Shown here piece after piece: positions 22,953-34,229 of a stretch of 64,000 bases of DNA. The number at the start of each line of letters is the position of its first letter. Position 1 is the first letter of the stretch. The position numbers were made by a program, and so were the translations under genes. The DNA is from Perognathus longimembris pacificus (lineage: Eukaryota > Chordata > Mammalia > Rodentia > Heteromyidae), in the NCBI RefSeq assembly GCF_023159225.1, contig NC_063176.1, forward strand, positions 34,575,786-34,639,785, written 5' to 3'. Under the pieces are notes generated by a model. The model was not told the DNA's origin and made no database searches. It worked only from the letters and a program-made list of their open reading frames with translations.

Positions 22953-22967
22953 AAGAACATAAAACCT

Positions 22968-23730
22968 AAATATTCAGTATTATTTAACCAAATTTTTAAA
23001 GGGTTTGCCCCCATGTGTCACTGAAGTCCAGAGGAGGGAGCTGTGCAATGGTCAAGGATCTTAAACGTGAGTACAATTTAAACCGCTGTCTCCTTTTGGT
23101 CCCAGGCATTGCAACATGTTTGTGAAAGGAGCGTTCTGAAACAGTGGAGTAGGGAAGTGGATTCTGAAGGGAAGCTGCTTCATTCTGTTAAGCACAGAGC
23201 AGCCAGACTGTGAGCACAGACCAAAGGAAGTGTGAACAGGTCCAGCTCACAGTGGTCCCTCCCACACGGGTCACAGAGGTTGTCAGACAGCCTGCCAGCA
23301 AGGTCACAGTGGATGTACTACACTGCTAGCCCCTCCCAACCAAGTCTTGGCTCTCATTCCAAAACACAGGCAGTGACAGACTGGATACCCTAGAGACAGC
23401 CACTTAAAACTCCCTCACTCATCCACCCCTTCTGAGACTCTGAGAAAAAATAGAGAGTAGCCTGAAAATCCCCACCAGCATTTCATCAGCTCTTCCCTTT
23501 CAGCAATTTCCCTTTGATTCCATTTTTTTTCTTTTATTACCTCCCCCCCACACACACATTTTTTGGCTTGCTATATCTTCCAAATGTAAAGCATTGCTTT
23601 GCTCCTATGAAAACCAAAGACAAAGGTAAGCTTTTATTTTCCTAAGACAACATCATGATGAAAATGTCCAGACAAGCTTCCAAATCAACACTTAATTCTC
23701 AGTCTCTACAGATATAGCTTGGGAAACTAC
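22968..23730. other. unique sequence, no gene recognised
   Basis: No repeat or exon recognised. A short C-rich/CA-rich stretch lies near 23542-23560. Confidence 0.4.
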
Positions 23731-23739
23731 CCATTAGGA

Positions 23740-23870
23740 AAGCACTCATTCATCTGCCTTATCATCTGCTTATGCAACAAGAATGTATTCAGCATCTACT
23801 ATGTGCCAGGCATTGTCTAGCCTCAGGATGCATAATGATGGTTTGAACTCTGCTCTTCTGCAGCTTAGTC
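23740..23870 (+). repeat. ancient mammalian repeat fragment
   Basis: The phrase GAATGTATTCAGCATCTACT followed by ATGTGCCAGGCATTGTCTAG is shared by many old mammalian interspersed repeats. I cannot name the family with confidence. Confidence 0.4.
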
Positions 23871-24019
23871 TAATTGGTGGTAAAGAAACAAAAAGGCAGT
23901 GACATAAATGTTCTGGGGTTCAAAAGTATAAAAGTTATGGCAGCACACAGGAGGGAGATACTTACTTTGATGATGGAAGAGATTCAGATCGGAGTATTGT
24001 CTCCAATTTCTTATCCCTC

Positions 24020-24385
24020 TCCCAGAACCTCACCTTTGTCATGGCTCCATCATCATGCCTCCTGATCTTGGGTGTGACTTATTGGGCCAGTGCTATGTGA
24101 GCGGAAGTGACAGTAGTCCATCACAGAGCTCTACTTGTTTTCTTGTACCTTCACCAAGGCATTGAGAAACATGCATGGGAGAAGGAAGCTGTGACATACA
24201 TGGTGTGGAGCCATCCCACAGAATCCCCAGGCTCACAGAGAGACACCATAGATACCACATCCTGCAGCAGAGCCACCAGCCTGGCAGTCCATCCCATCAA
24301 ACCACAGACATGTGAGCAAGAATAGATCATTCTTGTTGGAAGCCTCAAGTTTTGGGAGTTACACAGCAATAACAGACCTTTACAA
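24020..24385 (+). mobile_element. MLT1-type MaLR LTR
   Basis: GGTGTGACTTATTGGGCCAG near the middle and CAGACATGTGAGCAAGAATA, GCCTCAAGTTTTGGGAGTTA, CACAGCAATAACAGAC at the 3' end follow the MLT1 order. Old, solitary, non-coding. Confidence 0.7.
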
Positions 24386-24393
24386 AAATTAGT

Positions 24394-24417
24394 TCTACAC
24401 ACACACACACACACACA
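24394..24417. repeat. (CA)n microsatellite, short
   Basis: About eleven CA units. Confidence 0.9.
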
Positions 24418-24629
24418 AAAACCCACATGATAGTACAGGCTGAGCAAATTTAATCCACAAAGCAGAAATGTGAAACAGTCTAAAATCTTAAACTTGTTAA
24501 GTACCAACAAAATGCTCTTTTAACACCCCTTAGGGAGGAGCTCAAAGCAGATGATGGAATGGAAGGACAACTATCCTGCCACTTCTGTTTTTGTTAGGGT
24601 ATTGTCATCAACTCTTATATCCCATTCTG

Positions 24630-24850
24630 TGGCTTCGTCATGTGCCCCTCATTTGGAGTTTGACTGTGACTTACTGTGGCCACTGGCATGTGAACAAAAA
24701 TAGCAGTGCTTTGAGCAGAAGTTTGAATTTTGATTATTTTCTTCTGGCTCCAACTCTGAGTATGGGTATTCAGGATGAAGCTAACTTGTCACTTTTCTCT
24801 ATAGGGCTCTATCAAGAGAAGACACGTGGGTACCAGAAATAAGTCAAGAT
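24630..24850 (+). repeat. MLT1-like LTR fragment
   Basis: GACTGTGACTTACTGTGGCC, then GGCATGTGAAC and GCAGTGCTTTGAGCAGAAG match the first half of the MLT1 word order also seen at 24080. It may be a second insertion or a duplicated part; weakly bounded. Confidence 0.45.
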
Positions 24851-25361
24851 ATCCTGATCTTAAACCGAAACAACGATTTGTTAGCATATTTGGGGCTTGA
24901 TTCTCTGCCTTTCCCTAATATGGGGCTTTGCTGAGACCCTATATTGCCCCTATAATTTTTACTTGACTCTGAGACTTGATTTGACTAATTTAAGTAGCTC
25001 TTACTGGGTCCAAACCTTAAGAAATTTCCTCTTTCCACTCATCATCATGTACCTCTAACTTGGCCATAAAGTGCATATAATGGCTGCACCACTGATCTTA
25101 TGATGGGAAAGATATATGGACACCCCAAAAGATCCACAGCCAACAGTGAGAAGCAGAGTAGTCCCAGTCTTCAGCCTGAAGCTTAGCCACTCAGCCCAAC
25201 ACACCGCAAATCAGCGGAGCCCCACAAGCCCTACAGACACCCAACTGAAGTTACTGAATATTGAAGATGTTACTCAGCAAAATCTCTCTAATATAACATA
25301 GGAAGGGTAGAATTCTTAGAGAAAGCATCCGCTAAGCTGATTATAAAAAGTAGAACAAATT
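24851..25361. other. unique or highly diverged sequence
   Basis: Possibly further LTR remains near 25100-25260, but not enough similarity to name. No gene recognised. Confidence 0.35.
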
Positions 25362-25594
25362 GACGGGCACTGGTGGCTCACACCTGTAAAGCTAGCAACT
25401 CAGGAGGCTAAGATCATGGTTCAAGGCTAGCCTGTCCAGAAAAGGCCCCATAAGATTCTTATCTCCAATTAAGCACTCATAAACCAGAAGAAGCACTGTG
25501 GCCCAAAGTGCTAGAGCACTAGCCTCAAGGAGCTCAGGGGCAGTGCCCAGGCCCTCAGTTCAAGCCCCATGACCAACAAAATATAAAATAAAAT
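25362..25594 (+). mobile_element. B1 + Geo-like dimeric SINE
   Basis: GGCACTGGTGGCTCACACCT, CAACTCAGGAGGCTAAGATC, linker TCTCCAATTAAGCACTCA, then AGAAGCACTGTGGCCCAAAG, CAGGGGCAGTGCCCAGGCCC and TTCAAGCCCCATGACC plus A-rich tail. Flanks GAACAAATT / GAAACAAATT may be a decayed TSD. Confidence 0.85.
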
Positions 25595-26020
25595 GGTGAA
25601 ACAAATTAATCACATGGAAAGATGCTCAATGTCACGTTGTCATTAGAGAACTGAAAAATTAAAGCCACAAGAAAATACTTTTCCACACCAACCAGAGAGA
25701 AGAAATGCAAAACACAGCACCAAGTGCTGCTGGGGATATGGGGAACAGCATTCCGTGGGAATGCAAATGGTACCGCCACTTTGGAAGATAAGGGCTTGGC
25801 AGTTTCTTACAAAGCTAAATATGGTTTCAGCAGGCGAGCTTCTTGATAGTTGTCCAACTGAGTTGAAAACGTTATATCCACATTATGAAAATTTAGAGCA
25901 ACTTTCTCCATAATTACTCAAACTTGGAGGGAACCAAGATGTCATGTAATGGGGAATGGATAAACAGTGACACGTGTGTGCAATGAAATGTTAGTAATGA
26001 TTAGAAAGAGATGAGCAAGA
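25595..26020. other. unique sequence, L1-like composition
   Basis: Words such as GGAACCAAGATGTCATGTAA and GGGGAATGGATAAACAG at 25920-25975 recall the 3' part of L1 ORF2/3' UTR, but the match is too short to bound. Confidence 0.35.
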
Positions 26021-26140
26021 GTTATAGTAGTGCACACCTGTAACATGAGTGCTACAGAGGATAAGGCAGGAGGATCAGGAATTTGAGGGCAGTCTGACTT
26101 ACAGGCTGAGACTGTCTCTAAGAAAAAAAAAGAAAAACTA
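26021..26140 (+). repeat. B1 monomer SINE, old
   Basis: GTAGTGCACACCTGTAACAT, ATAAGGCAGGAGGATCAGGA and ACTGTCTCTAAGAAAAAAAA give a complete but diverged B1 from head to tail. Confidence 0.7.
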
Positions 26141-26485
26141 AAACAGGAAGAAAAGAGAGGAAGAGATTAAGAAAGAGTACAGAAAAGAAAAGGGAAGATA
26201 AAAAAAATGACATAATGTTAGTATAATTTCTACAATATCACATTCTAAATAAGACAAAACTAAAAAGATTTTTTAATCTAGTAGTTCAGCAGCAAGAGGA
26301 AAGGAAGAAGGGATAAATATGTAGAATACAGGGAATTATTTCAGTGACTATAATGGCAGATAACGTGACACATTATATGTTTATGAAGCCATTTAAACTA
26401 TACAAGATACAAATGAGCTCTAGGGTTAATGAGGCATCCATATCAGGTCATCAGTGGTAACCAATGCATCTCACTTATATAGGAG

Positions 26486-26925
26486 ATGCCGTAGCTAGTT
26501 TTTCTCATCACTGTGACAAAATACCAGAATCAAGTTAACAAACAGAGTCAACAAAGAAAAGATTTGATTTGGCTCATGATTTCAGAGGGTTAAGTTCATG
26601 ATCCCTTGGTCCCATGAACTTCTTTAGTTCATGGAGGACAGGAAGAGAGAGAATGGAAAGGAAAGGTAGAGGAGAGAAGAGATGGGGAGAGTAGAGAGGA
26701 TATGGGAGTGGAGAAAGGAGAGAGGAGAGAGGGGAAATGAGAGAGAGAAAGGGAATGATCAGGTACAGCTTTCAAAGGCACACCCCACAGACCCTCTTCC
26801 TACATTTAGGCCCCACCACCTGAGGCTCCCAACTTTACCCCAACACAGCTGCCAACAGGGGCTCAAGGGGTGAACACATAGGCCTGTGAGGACATTTTAT
26901 GTTCAAACCATCAGGATACATTAAT
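26486..26925 (-). mobile_element. rodent MaLR LTR, antisense
   Basis: TTTTCTCATCACTGTGACAA, AATACCAGAATCAAG, a purine-rich GAGAGAGAATGG-type middle, CTTTCAAAGGCACACCCC, TAGGCCCCACCACCTGAGGC and GTTCAAACCATCAGGA appear in the order of an antisense rodent MaLR (MT/ORR1-like) LTR. The frame at 26682-26873 is an artefact of the purine-rich middle. Confidence 0.75.
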
Positions 26926-27036
26926 AATGAGTGAAACAATGGAGAAGGTGGGAACGAAATACACAGAAACTCTTCACTTCCTACTCTACTTTTCTATAAA
27001 CCAAGAACGTCTCTAAAAATAAAAGTCTTTATTTTT

Positions 27037-27230
27037 TTGCCAGTCCTAGGACTTAAACTCAGGACCTGAGCACTGCTCTTGACCTTCCTTTATTTGCTCA
27101 AGGCTAGCACTCTACCACTTGGGCCACAGCACCACTTCTGGCCTTTTCTCTTTATGTGGTACTGAGGAATTGAACTCAGGGCTTCATGCATGCTAGGCAA
27201 GCACTCCACCACTAAGCCACATTCCCAGGC
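27037..27230 (-). mobile_element. IDL-Geo SINE with TSD
   Basis: Antisense dimer with several substitutions (TTGAACTCAGGGCTTC in place of the consensus B box). TSD AAGTCTTTATTTTT at about 27023-27036, with a one-base variant AGGTCTTTATTTTT at about 27233-27246. Confidence 0.85.
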
Positions 27231-27246
27231 CTAAGGTCTTTATTTT

Positions 27247-28290
27247 TTAAGAGCAGAATTAGATGGGTGAAAGAGGCATGAAGAGTAGAACAAGAATGTG
27301 CCAAAATAGGGACATCAGAAGGCATCCAGACAGGTAATGCGAATGGGCATCATGCCATGTCCCCAGAAGAATACAGTGTGGAAGGGGCAGAAGAGGAGAT
27401 AGACACATGACTCACAGCTTACAGGACATTCAAGATCACGCTGAATTGTTTTGATTTTATCCTGAGAGCAATGGGGAGTCATCCAAGGGTTGTAAGAGGG
27501 GCGTGACTTGGTGATTTTGCTTTAGAAAAAGCACTCTTGTCACATTATAGAGACTGATTAGGAGAAAAGGCATGCCTGGAGGTAGGGCGGCCTCTAGGAG
27601 ACATGGCAATAGTTCAAGCATGGGAGGCCCATGAGTGGGCTCCTATTTTTCATCAGAGTCTCCAGATCCACTCTGTCTGCCACTGCCCTTCTCTGTGTAG
27701 GAGGAGGCTGGTCCTGAGGTGTGTGATTTCTAGAACCTTCCATCTGGTATCAGCTGGGTTTGGCCAATTGGAAACAACAGGAAACTGGAAGACAAAAGGA
27801 GACGTAAATATTTGTCCTCCCTGAACCTTGGTGGTGCTTCAACATGCCTGCTCTCACTACAATGCCCTCTGGGCAGCCACCACCTGCAGTAGCCTCTCCT
27901 CCTGGTTCCTGCTGGACTTTGGGAGCACAGTATCTGACTGTCCCTCAGCCCTACAGTGGCAATCATCTACCACTGTGTGTCCTATCTGCGTGCCTCTCCC
28001 TCCCACCCTTTTCCTTGTTTGTATTCTAAACTCTAATAACCCACTTTTGAGTAGTCTTACCATTAAATTCTTATGTGAAGCCTCTAGGGTATATTTAATT
28101 TTCTACCAGATTTAATGGATACAGTTGCTTTAACTTAGGTACTGGCAGTGCTAGAGATGCATAAAAGGAAATAGTTAAAGAGACACTAGTGCAATGACAA
28201 GAGAGCTGGTGTGGAGCATAAGCAAAAAGGGCAGTGTAGGAAGGAAGATGTGATGCTGGGCTTGTTCACCCCACCCCTGGCTGGCTGGTG
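27247..28290. other. mostly unique sequence with an ancient repeat scrap
   Basis: Around 27450-27570 (TTTTATCCTGAGAGCAATGG, GGAGTCATCCAAGGGTTGTA, GGGGCGTGACTTGGTG, AAAAAGCACTCTTGTC) lies a fragment of a widespread old mammalian repeat; a second copy is split by SINEs at 46470-47220. Overlapping frames on both strands at 27730-28115 show no domain. Confidence 0.4.
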
Positions 28291-28299
28291 GTGCTATTC

Positions 28300-28560
28300 T
28301 TAATCATTATCTTCCCATGCTTCTTGATGATGGGCAAATTTAAGACAAACTGCAATTCTAATGCTAACTTGAACTGTAACATTGCTTTTTGCTGGCATGT
28401 CGCTTAGAGTGTAATGATTATTTCATATGAGAGTCCATAATACACAGGCTTATTTTAAAAGTCCTCCCAAAACATCTGTCCTCGATTAAACAACAGATAC
28501 CACTTACAGACCGTATCTGTTTTCAAGGGTTTCAGAGCAGTAATGAATCAGGCAAATGAA
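28300..28560. promoter_or_regulatory. candidate conserved non-coding segment
   Basis: Repeat-free, homeodomain-type words are dense (TTAATCATTATC, GTAATGATTATT, TCGATTAAACAAC, AGTAATGAATCAGG). This pattern is common in developmental enhancers, but there is no alignment here to prove conservation. Confidence 0.25.
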
Positions 28561-30032
28561 AAAGTACAGACCTCATCTTTTTATCCAATTAGAGAAACCT
28601 CTAGAAGGCCAGGGCAGCAAGCTGTTTGGTTTTGTTGAAAAGCATTGTGATGTGAGTGACTGCTTTTATATCTCAGAAAAAAGCAATATTTACTTTAAAC
28701 ATACACTGAAATTAAAGAAAAATAAAATATATGCGTTAACTGCCACAGAAGATATGGTGGCTGTTATTAAGCTGTAACCACATAGTACAGTGAATGGGAA
28801 AATAGACGCCCATGGCTTTGTAGTGTTCACCAGCTGCAGGGGCACTTTAGACTTCCTCTTTTGCTTTTGAGTTTTTTTTTTCTTTCCCACCCATCACCCT
28901 CATGTGGTGGGCCTGTTTCTACTATGGAGCCTTTGTCCATAAATCCTGCAAGGGTCTACTTTCCTTCACATTATATGAATGTCCTCCACTCCCCTCCATA
29001 CAGCATGGCAGAACACCAGCTGCAAGAAAAGCCTGCTGGATGGATACTATGTGAGTCCCTTCTTGCTCACATGGCAAGAGCCATTCTCCAGCTTTCTCTG
29101 AACTACCAAGGCCTTCACGTAATTAAATGATCACAACCAAACAAAGTCAGTGGTGGGCTTGTTGTTGCCCTGTCTGCCCATGGACTCCCTAAGATTTCCA
29201 TAAGAAGCCTCATGGAAGCTGAGATCTGCAAGGAAGTGTTCAGGCCCCTGAGTCTAAGCCCTGGTTTTGTCAATGACCAGACTGAGGTATGCTATGTTTG
29301 TGGAAGCTAGGGGGGAAAAAACTGTTATGTCTATGCTAAATAAAAATAACACTAATATTTTTAAAACCATACAAACAATATCCACATTCTTTCACATTAT
29401 AAGAATAAGCATGTTTACTGCAAACTACAGTGTAGAGAAGAAAATAATCTGCAATCATATCACCTATGATTTTGTTGACATTTTACTATATTTACGACAA
29501 AGATGGTTTTCTTAATCCCTCCTAAATGCATGTTTTAACTTCACCTGTAAAGGGAAAAAGTAATATTTTAACTGTGACAATCCTAAATATATTAAAAATA
29601 ATACTACAGATTCAAAATTGTAACATAATGGAGTCATGGAAAAGCAGATAGCATCCCACAGTGTCAGGCAGGAGGTGAGCTGGTTTGGTGAGAAGGAAGA
29701 GAAGGTGGTTGCTGATGTGTGGTTATTCCTGTAGGTTTTTTCTATAGGAATCTGTGGTCACTGTGCTGTTCTTGGAACACACTGGCTGCCTCCGGTCTTT
29801 GCTTGGCATATTCCTAGCGCTCCTGGATCATTTGGGGAGCAGCCACTGATGCTGATGGATGGGCAGCTTCTCCAATGCCCCAGGGTGAGGAGTCCATTAC
29901 CATTCCTGGGACCCCCCCCCCCAGCTAGAAATGGCCTATCACTACATTGTCCTGTAGATGGCAGGCTAGGTCAGAGACAAGGGCCAACAAAACAGGAACC
30001 TGATTGAGAGGGGTTCCACCTTGTCATCTCTT
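28561..30032. other. unique sequence, no gene recognised
   Basis: No repeat or exon recognised. Ends at the L1 target site. A C-run lies at 29911-29921. Confidence 0.4.
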
Positions 30033-30047
30033 AAACTTGCTAGAGAG
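30033..30047. repeat. TSD of the nested L1, 5' copy
   Basis: AAACTTGCTAGAGAG is preceded by TT, giving the L1 endonuclease site TT|AAAC. An exact copy is at 41139-41153. The two copies lie 11 kb apart and enclose L1 plus retrovirus. Confidence 0.85.
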
Positions 30048-31851
30048 GGAGGAAGATGGCGCCATCACAATAGGGAGACACCCCAACACCAAATAGTGAG
30101 CTGGGAAGTCCAACACCCAATGCCCCATCAAGAGATCAGCAAACCCAACAACCAGAACAAACAGAGGAACACAGGAAAGGAAAAAGAACAGAGAAAGAAA
30201 AGCCTATAACCTGCACGGAGCTGGAAAATCTCCAGGGTGCCCTCCCCACCCCAGCCCAAACAAGGCCAGGCTAAAAAAGCGGCCCTGGCGCCAGTGAATG
30301 GGCCCGCAGACTGTCAGCGACTACAGAATCAACAGTGGAAAAGTCTCACCATGAGTACAGAGACCAGACAGCAGCAGCGCCACGGGCCCCAAACTGCACA
30401 GACCGGAAGCCAGACGGTGGTGCGGGACCAGTGGCGCGGGACCAAACGGCCGGGACCAGACAACAGCAAGGGTACCAGGTGCCACGGACATGGAAAGCCA
30501 TGGCCACTGCTGCCACCAAATGATCACCACACACCAGCCCGAAAAAGCCCACAGCAGCACGGGACACACACACAATCCAGGACCAGTAAGTTCCCCATTG
30601 CACCCCCACCCCAAAGGGGAGATCAGCTCTGGCAAACACCCAAAACCTGACATAGATCTCATCACAAGGGGACAAAGAAACTAGAGCTCCCTCCCTCCCC
30701 CTCCCCGCCCCAAGGAAACAAAAGAGTTCCATATCTGGCGGCTCTAGGACCCTGCAGCTCCTGGGAGGACACAGGAGCTAGCAGTGGGTGGAGCAGTGCC
30801 CAACAAAGTGGCCAGGAGACACCTTAGGCCAGCTTCCCCCAAAGCCCAAGCTTGGGAGCCTGAATCTGTCCACACCAGCCCCCAGCAAGGACCCGGGGAC
30901 TGGTAGGCATCTGAGCGCGACCTGAGGCACCCTGGTCCGCATGGACTTTTTGAACAACAGTCACAGGCTTGCTGGTGTGCAATACCAGCCCAGCAGGGTC
31001 ACCTGGGCCCAAGCACACGTTCCCCCCCCTCACAGCATTGGTGCAGAGAGTCCGTGGGCACCAACCCATGCCCAGACACTTGAACCTGCTGGGGACAATG
31101 CATACCACCCCACACAGTAGATTCACGAGAGGACACAAGCACCCTCCAACAATCTGGAGCAGCATGCCATGCCCCCCAGAGGGCCCATGTGGGTCAGTGT
31201 TCTAGCCCTCCAATAGGAGGGTCCCACACCCACTGCCCTGGGAGTGCACAGGTGGGCAAGCTGCCCCTCAGTGGCAACGCCCACTCTGATAGGCATACTC
31301 CGCAGAGGTGGGCAGCCACCCTTCCCCTCCAGCAGCATCTGCTCTGATAGGCACATTCCACACAGGTGGGCGGGCCACCCCTCAACAGCAACACTTGCTC
31401 TGACAGGAACACTCTGCACAGGTGGGAGAGCTGTCCCTCAGCATCAATGCTCAGTCTGAGAGGTGAACTCTCTTGACCCACAGCAACTAGCAGGGAAAGA
31501 ATCAAAGAAGAGAAAAGTCTCCACACCACGCTAAATCAGCAACCCATGAACCCCCAACAGGGGCCCACAAGGGTCAGCACAGTACAGCGGCAGAGTAAGG
31601 TCCCACAGAGAAAGCCACAGAACCCACCCACCCCTAACTGCAGTGAGGGTAACCACCTTGGCAACAACTGAGATGGTCACGCTCACCTATAGGGCAGTAA
31701 GGTTCAACAGCTGAACTCAAACCTGGAGCCAGGATACAAACAAGTCCCCGCTGGTGGACGAGCAGGAACCAGCACAAAGCCAAGCCAAGGCTGCCACCTA
31801 CAGGCCCCTGAAAAGAAGTGCAGGAAGCAATCCTTAACTACTTAACTCCAG
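30048..31851 (+). promoter_or_regulatory. L1 5' UTR / internal promoter
   Basis: GC-rich, about 1.8 kb, starts with a YY1-type site AAGATGGCGCC at 30053-30063, which in L1 and related elements positions Pol II initiation at the element's first base. Open frames longer than 110 codons occur on both strands (30237-30650 plus, 30346-30732 minus, 30824-31165 minus); composition explains them. A tandem array lies within it. Confidence 0.7.
31247..31470. repeat. tandem repeat array in L1 5' UTR, about 4 x 57 bp
   Basis: Units start at CACAGGTGGG-type words at 31247, 31303, 31361 and 31417 (spacing 56, 58, 56) and share CTCTGATAGGCA/GACAGGAAC and CCCCTCA. Copies are clearly diverged. Rodent L1 promoters are often built from tandem monomers; these are shorter than the roughly 200-bp mouse monomers. 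Confidence 0.8.
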
Positions 31852-32548
31852 ATGCGTAAATCACAAAGAAATATTACAAATTTTATGAAAGGTCAAGCCA
31901 ACTCGCCAGCTCCAAAAAGCAGTACGACCAAAGAGGAGATGGAGAATAAAAAATAAAAAAAACTGAGACTAAGATAGCGAAAATGATCAAAAGCCTCAGG
32001 AACGAATTCAGAAAACAATTCTAGGAGTTTAAGAATGGAAGTCTTGAAGGACCTTCAGGAAGTCAAGAAAGAAATGGAAGTTAAAATAGATACAGTCTAC
32101 TCCTCCGTTAAAGAAGACCTTAACATCCTGAGAAACGAAATGCATGAAAAAATAAATTCAAAACACAACTCATTAAAAGCAATTACCACAATGAGAGCTG
32201 GCAACCATACACATCTCACTCACCTCAATGAAAACCACACTCGAAGCCACATCACAAAGAACTGATCATCTTGAATCTCGAGTCTCTCTTTTAAATGATG
32301 ATTCAGCTGATAAGGGCCAGAAGATTACCACACTCCAAGAAACTGTCAAACTCCAGAGCAGACTAATCCAGGAGATAGTGGACAGGGAGAAGAGATAAAA
32401 TCTGCATATAATCAGAATAGATGAAGGAGAGGAGTATCAGAGAAGAGGTATACAACACATAGTCAATAGAATTATTACAGAGAATTTCCTCAATCTCAAA
32501 AGGGAAAACCTCACCCAAATAACAGAAGCATATACGTCACCTGGCAGA

Positions 32549-32554
32549 CTAGAC
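32549..32554. repeat. ERV 6-bp TSD, left copy (CTAGAC)
   Basis: Directly outside the TG of the left LTR. The right copy is CTGGAC at 39602-39607, one transition apart. Six bases is the usual integrase stagger for betaretroviruses and IAP-like elements. Confidence 0.8.
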
Positions 32555-33157
32555 TGTGGGGTTCAAGACCCCGTCCCCCCACTTCACCCAGGGAGATGTT
32601 AAATCCCAAATTCTGAAAGAAACTCAGCTCTACTCCTCTCGCCCGCAGAAGGAGCAAGGCGTGTCTTCATGTGCTATGCTAAGCTGAGGAAAGATGCCGA
32701 AAACTCCCCCCGTCCCCCCTCACATGTCCAGAGTAGACGCAGGACAGAGATTTCGGGGAGCCGGTTTGGATGTTCCACCACTCTCAAGTTTATTCAGAGG
32801 GAGGGCAGAAGAATTTATTATGGTGATGAAGGCGGGAAGGAGAGAGACTTGGGGTGACTAGCTGGAAGTTAGCGATTGGCTGAGCCAGGCTGTTTGACAA
32901 GAGTGGCACCCTGGGACTTCCCCCACGGGCTGACGTCATCCCCCAATAGAACCGCCCCTGGGCTCCGGCAGTGCCATCTTGGAGGCATCCATGTGGATCC
33001 GAGATTGAAACGGGAGGTGGGGCTGAGCCAGAACTACTCCTTCCGGTTCCAGACCTGAAGGCATAGGAGTGGCTTCCAGCCATGCGGCCCCAGGGCGAGA
33101 AGAGGGGAGGGTCAGTCGGGATACTGCCCCTCTACGTATACAGCCAGCATCCCCACA
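32555..33157 (-). repeat. 3' LTR (603 bp)
   Basis: Plus-strand ends TGTGGGG and CCCCACA form the inverted TG...CA termini. It contains minus-strand AATAAA at 32789-32794 and a CCAAT word. The YY1-like site present in the 5' LTR is mutated here (GCCATCTTGG preceded by CAGT). Confidence 0.9.
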
Positions 33158-33158
33158 A

Positions 33159-33171
33159 CTCCTTCTCTTTT
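33159..33171 (-). other. polypurine tract (PPT)
   Basis: The minus strand reads AAAAGAGAAGGAG then T and the LTR start TGTGGGG. This is the expected plus-strand DNA primer at the 3' LTR border. Confidence 0.8.
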
Positions 33172-34229
33172 ATTTTTTGAACAGCAGAAGGTGCCTTATT
33201 CGAGGGCGTGTCGTGTCTTAGGTTGCCTCCCCTGTGGGAGAACGTACCTGTCATAGGCAAAAAAACGCACTGACACTTCAGGCTGACCTACCTGATTGGC
33301 GGCTAGCCTGATGGGAGAACTCGGGGAGAGCGAGATTGGCATTCAAGAGAAGGCCCTGATGTTTCTGCCTCATGCCTGTGGGCCCCGGCCAGTAGCGGGT
33401 TCTAATGGGCATTATGACTAACCTCGTGGGGTTCCCAATTAGTCAAAAACAAAAGCCACTGTTGACCCGAACAGCCCTAGCCCGTTGCCACAAACGGAAA
33501 CCTGTTTTGACTAACAAAAGGTAAAGCAAGCAGGGTGCAAATGTGAACATAAGGCACTTATAACATAAGCAATTGTAACACAGGGCAGATGCAAATATGA
33601 ACAGTTGTAACACGAGTAATTGTAACACAGGCACAAAGCAAATGGGGGGGGTCTCTCGTCTGGCTCAGTTCAGAGAAGACAGGAGTCCTGGTCCGATCTG
33701 GTGCCACCCAAGATGACACAGACAGCATTCCCCCTCTCTGGTAGTGAGGGAGAAAACAGGTCCAAACTTTGGCTCTGGCGACTTTCGTTGGTCCACAGCA
33801 GCCAAGGCGCTGGTAGCTTAAAGCATTGGTTAGTAAACACTTTAACGTAAATATTTGGAGCAAGGTGCCAATCCCTTGCTTATTGTAAACATTTATCATA
33901 AAACATTAAGGTGTCAAAACCCTTTAGCTCCTATTTCCCTCCAATGGGGGCCCCTAAGATAAGCAGCAAGGGGAGGAGCAAGGGAAGGAACAACAGTGTG
34001 CAAAGTTTCCCTTTAGTTCTTGTGCAATGCTGCAGGTGACGGTGCCACAGCAAAACATTGCGCCATGGGATGCCAGGCGATGTCCAGGAAGCAAGCAGAA
34101 CTGGCACTGGTCCACTGCTAATGTACACAGGCAGGCTTTCTTTCTCCCCATGGAGAATCCACCACGGTCACTGTTTTTCCTAGACAGAACAAGGGGAGAC
34201 ATCCCTCAAGAGCAGGTGCCCTTGGGTGG
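33172..34229 (-). other. ERV region between integrase and 3' LTR, no env recognised
   Basis: About 1.06 kb where env would be expected. The minus-strand frames (33443-33634, 33558-33899, 33931-34128, 33954-34202) show no signal peptide followed by a surface domain, no furin-like cleavage motif, no CX6CC motif and no convincing fusion peptide. Diverged copies of an ATTGTAACACAGG-like word occur near 33561-33632. The size and lack of coding resemble env-deleted IAP-like elements. Confidence 0.6.

Noticed and set aside
30237..30732. Two long overlapping open frames (137 codons plus strand, 128 codons minus strand)
   Set aside because: Both fall in the GC-rich L1 5' UTR, where stop codons are rare by composition. 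No domain, and no consistent start context. An L1 ORF0-like antisense peptide cannot be excluded but is not supported.
31247..31470. CRISPR-like array
   Set aside because: Repeats are contiguous, diverged and without unique spacers; the sequence is L1 5' UTR in a mammalian genome.
33558..33899. Retroviral env candidate (113 codons, minus strand)
   Set aside because: No signal peptide, furin site, fusion peptide, CX6CC or transmembrane pattern could be seen.
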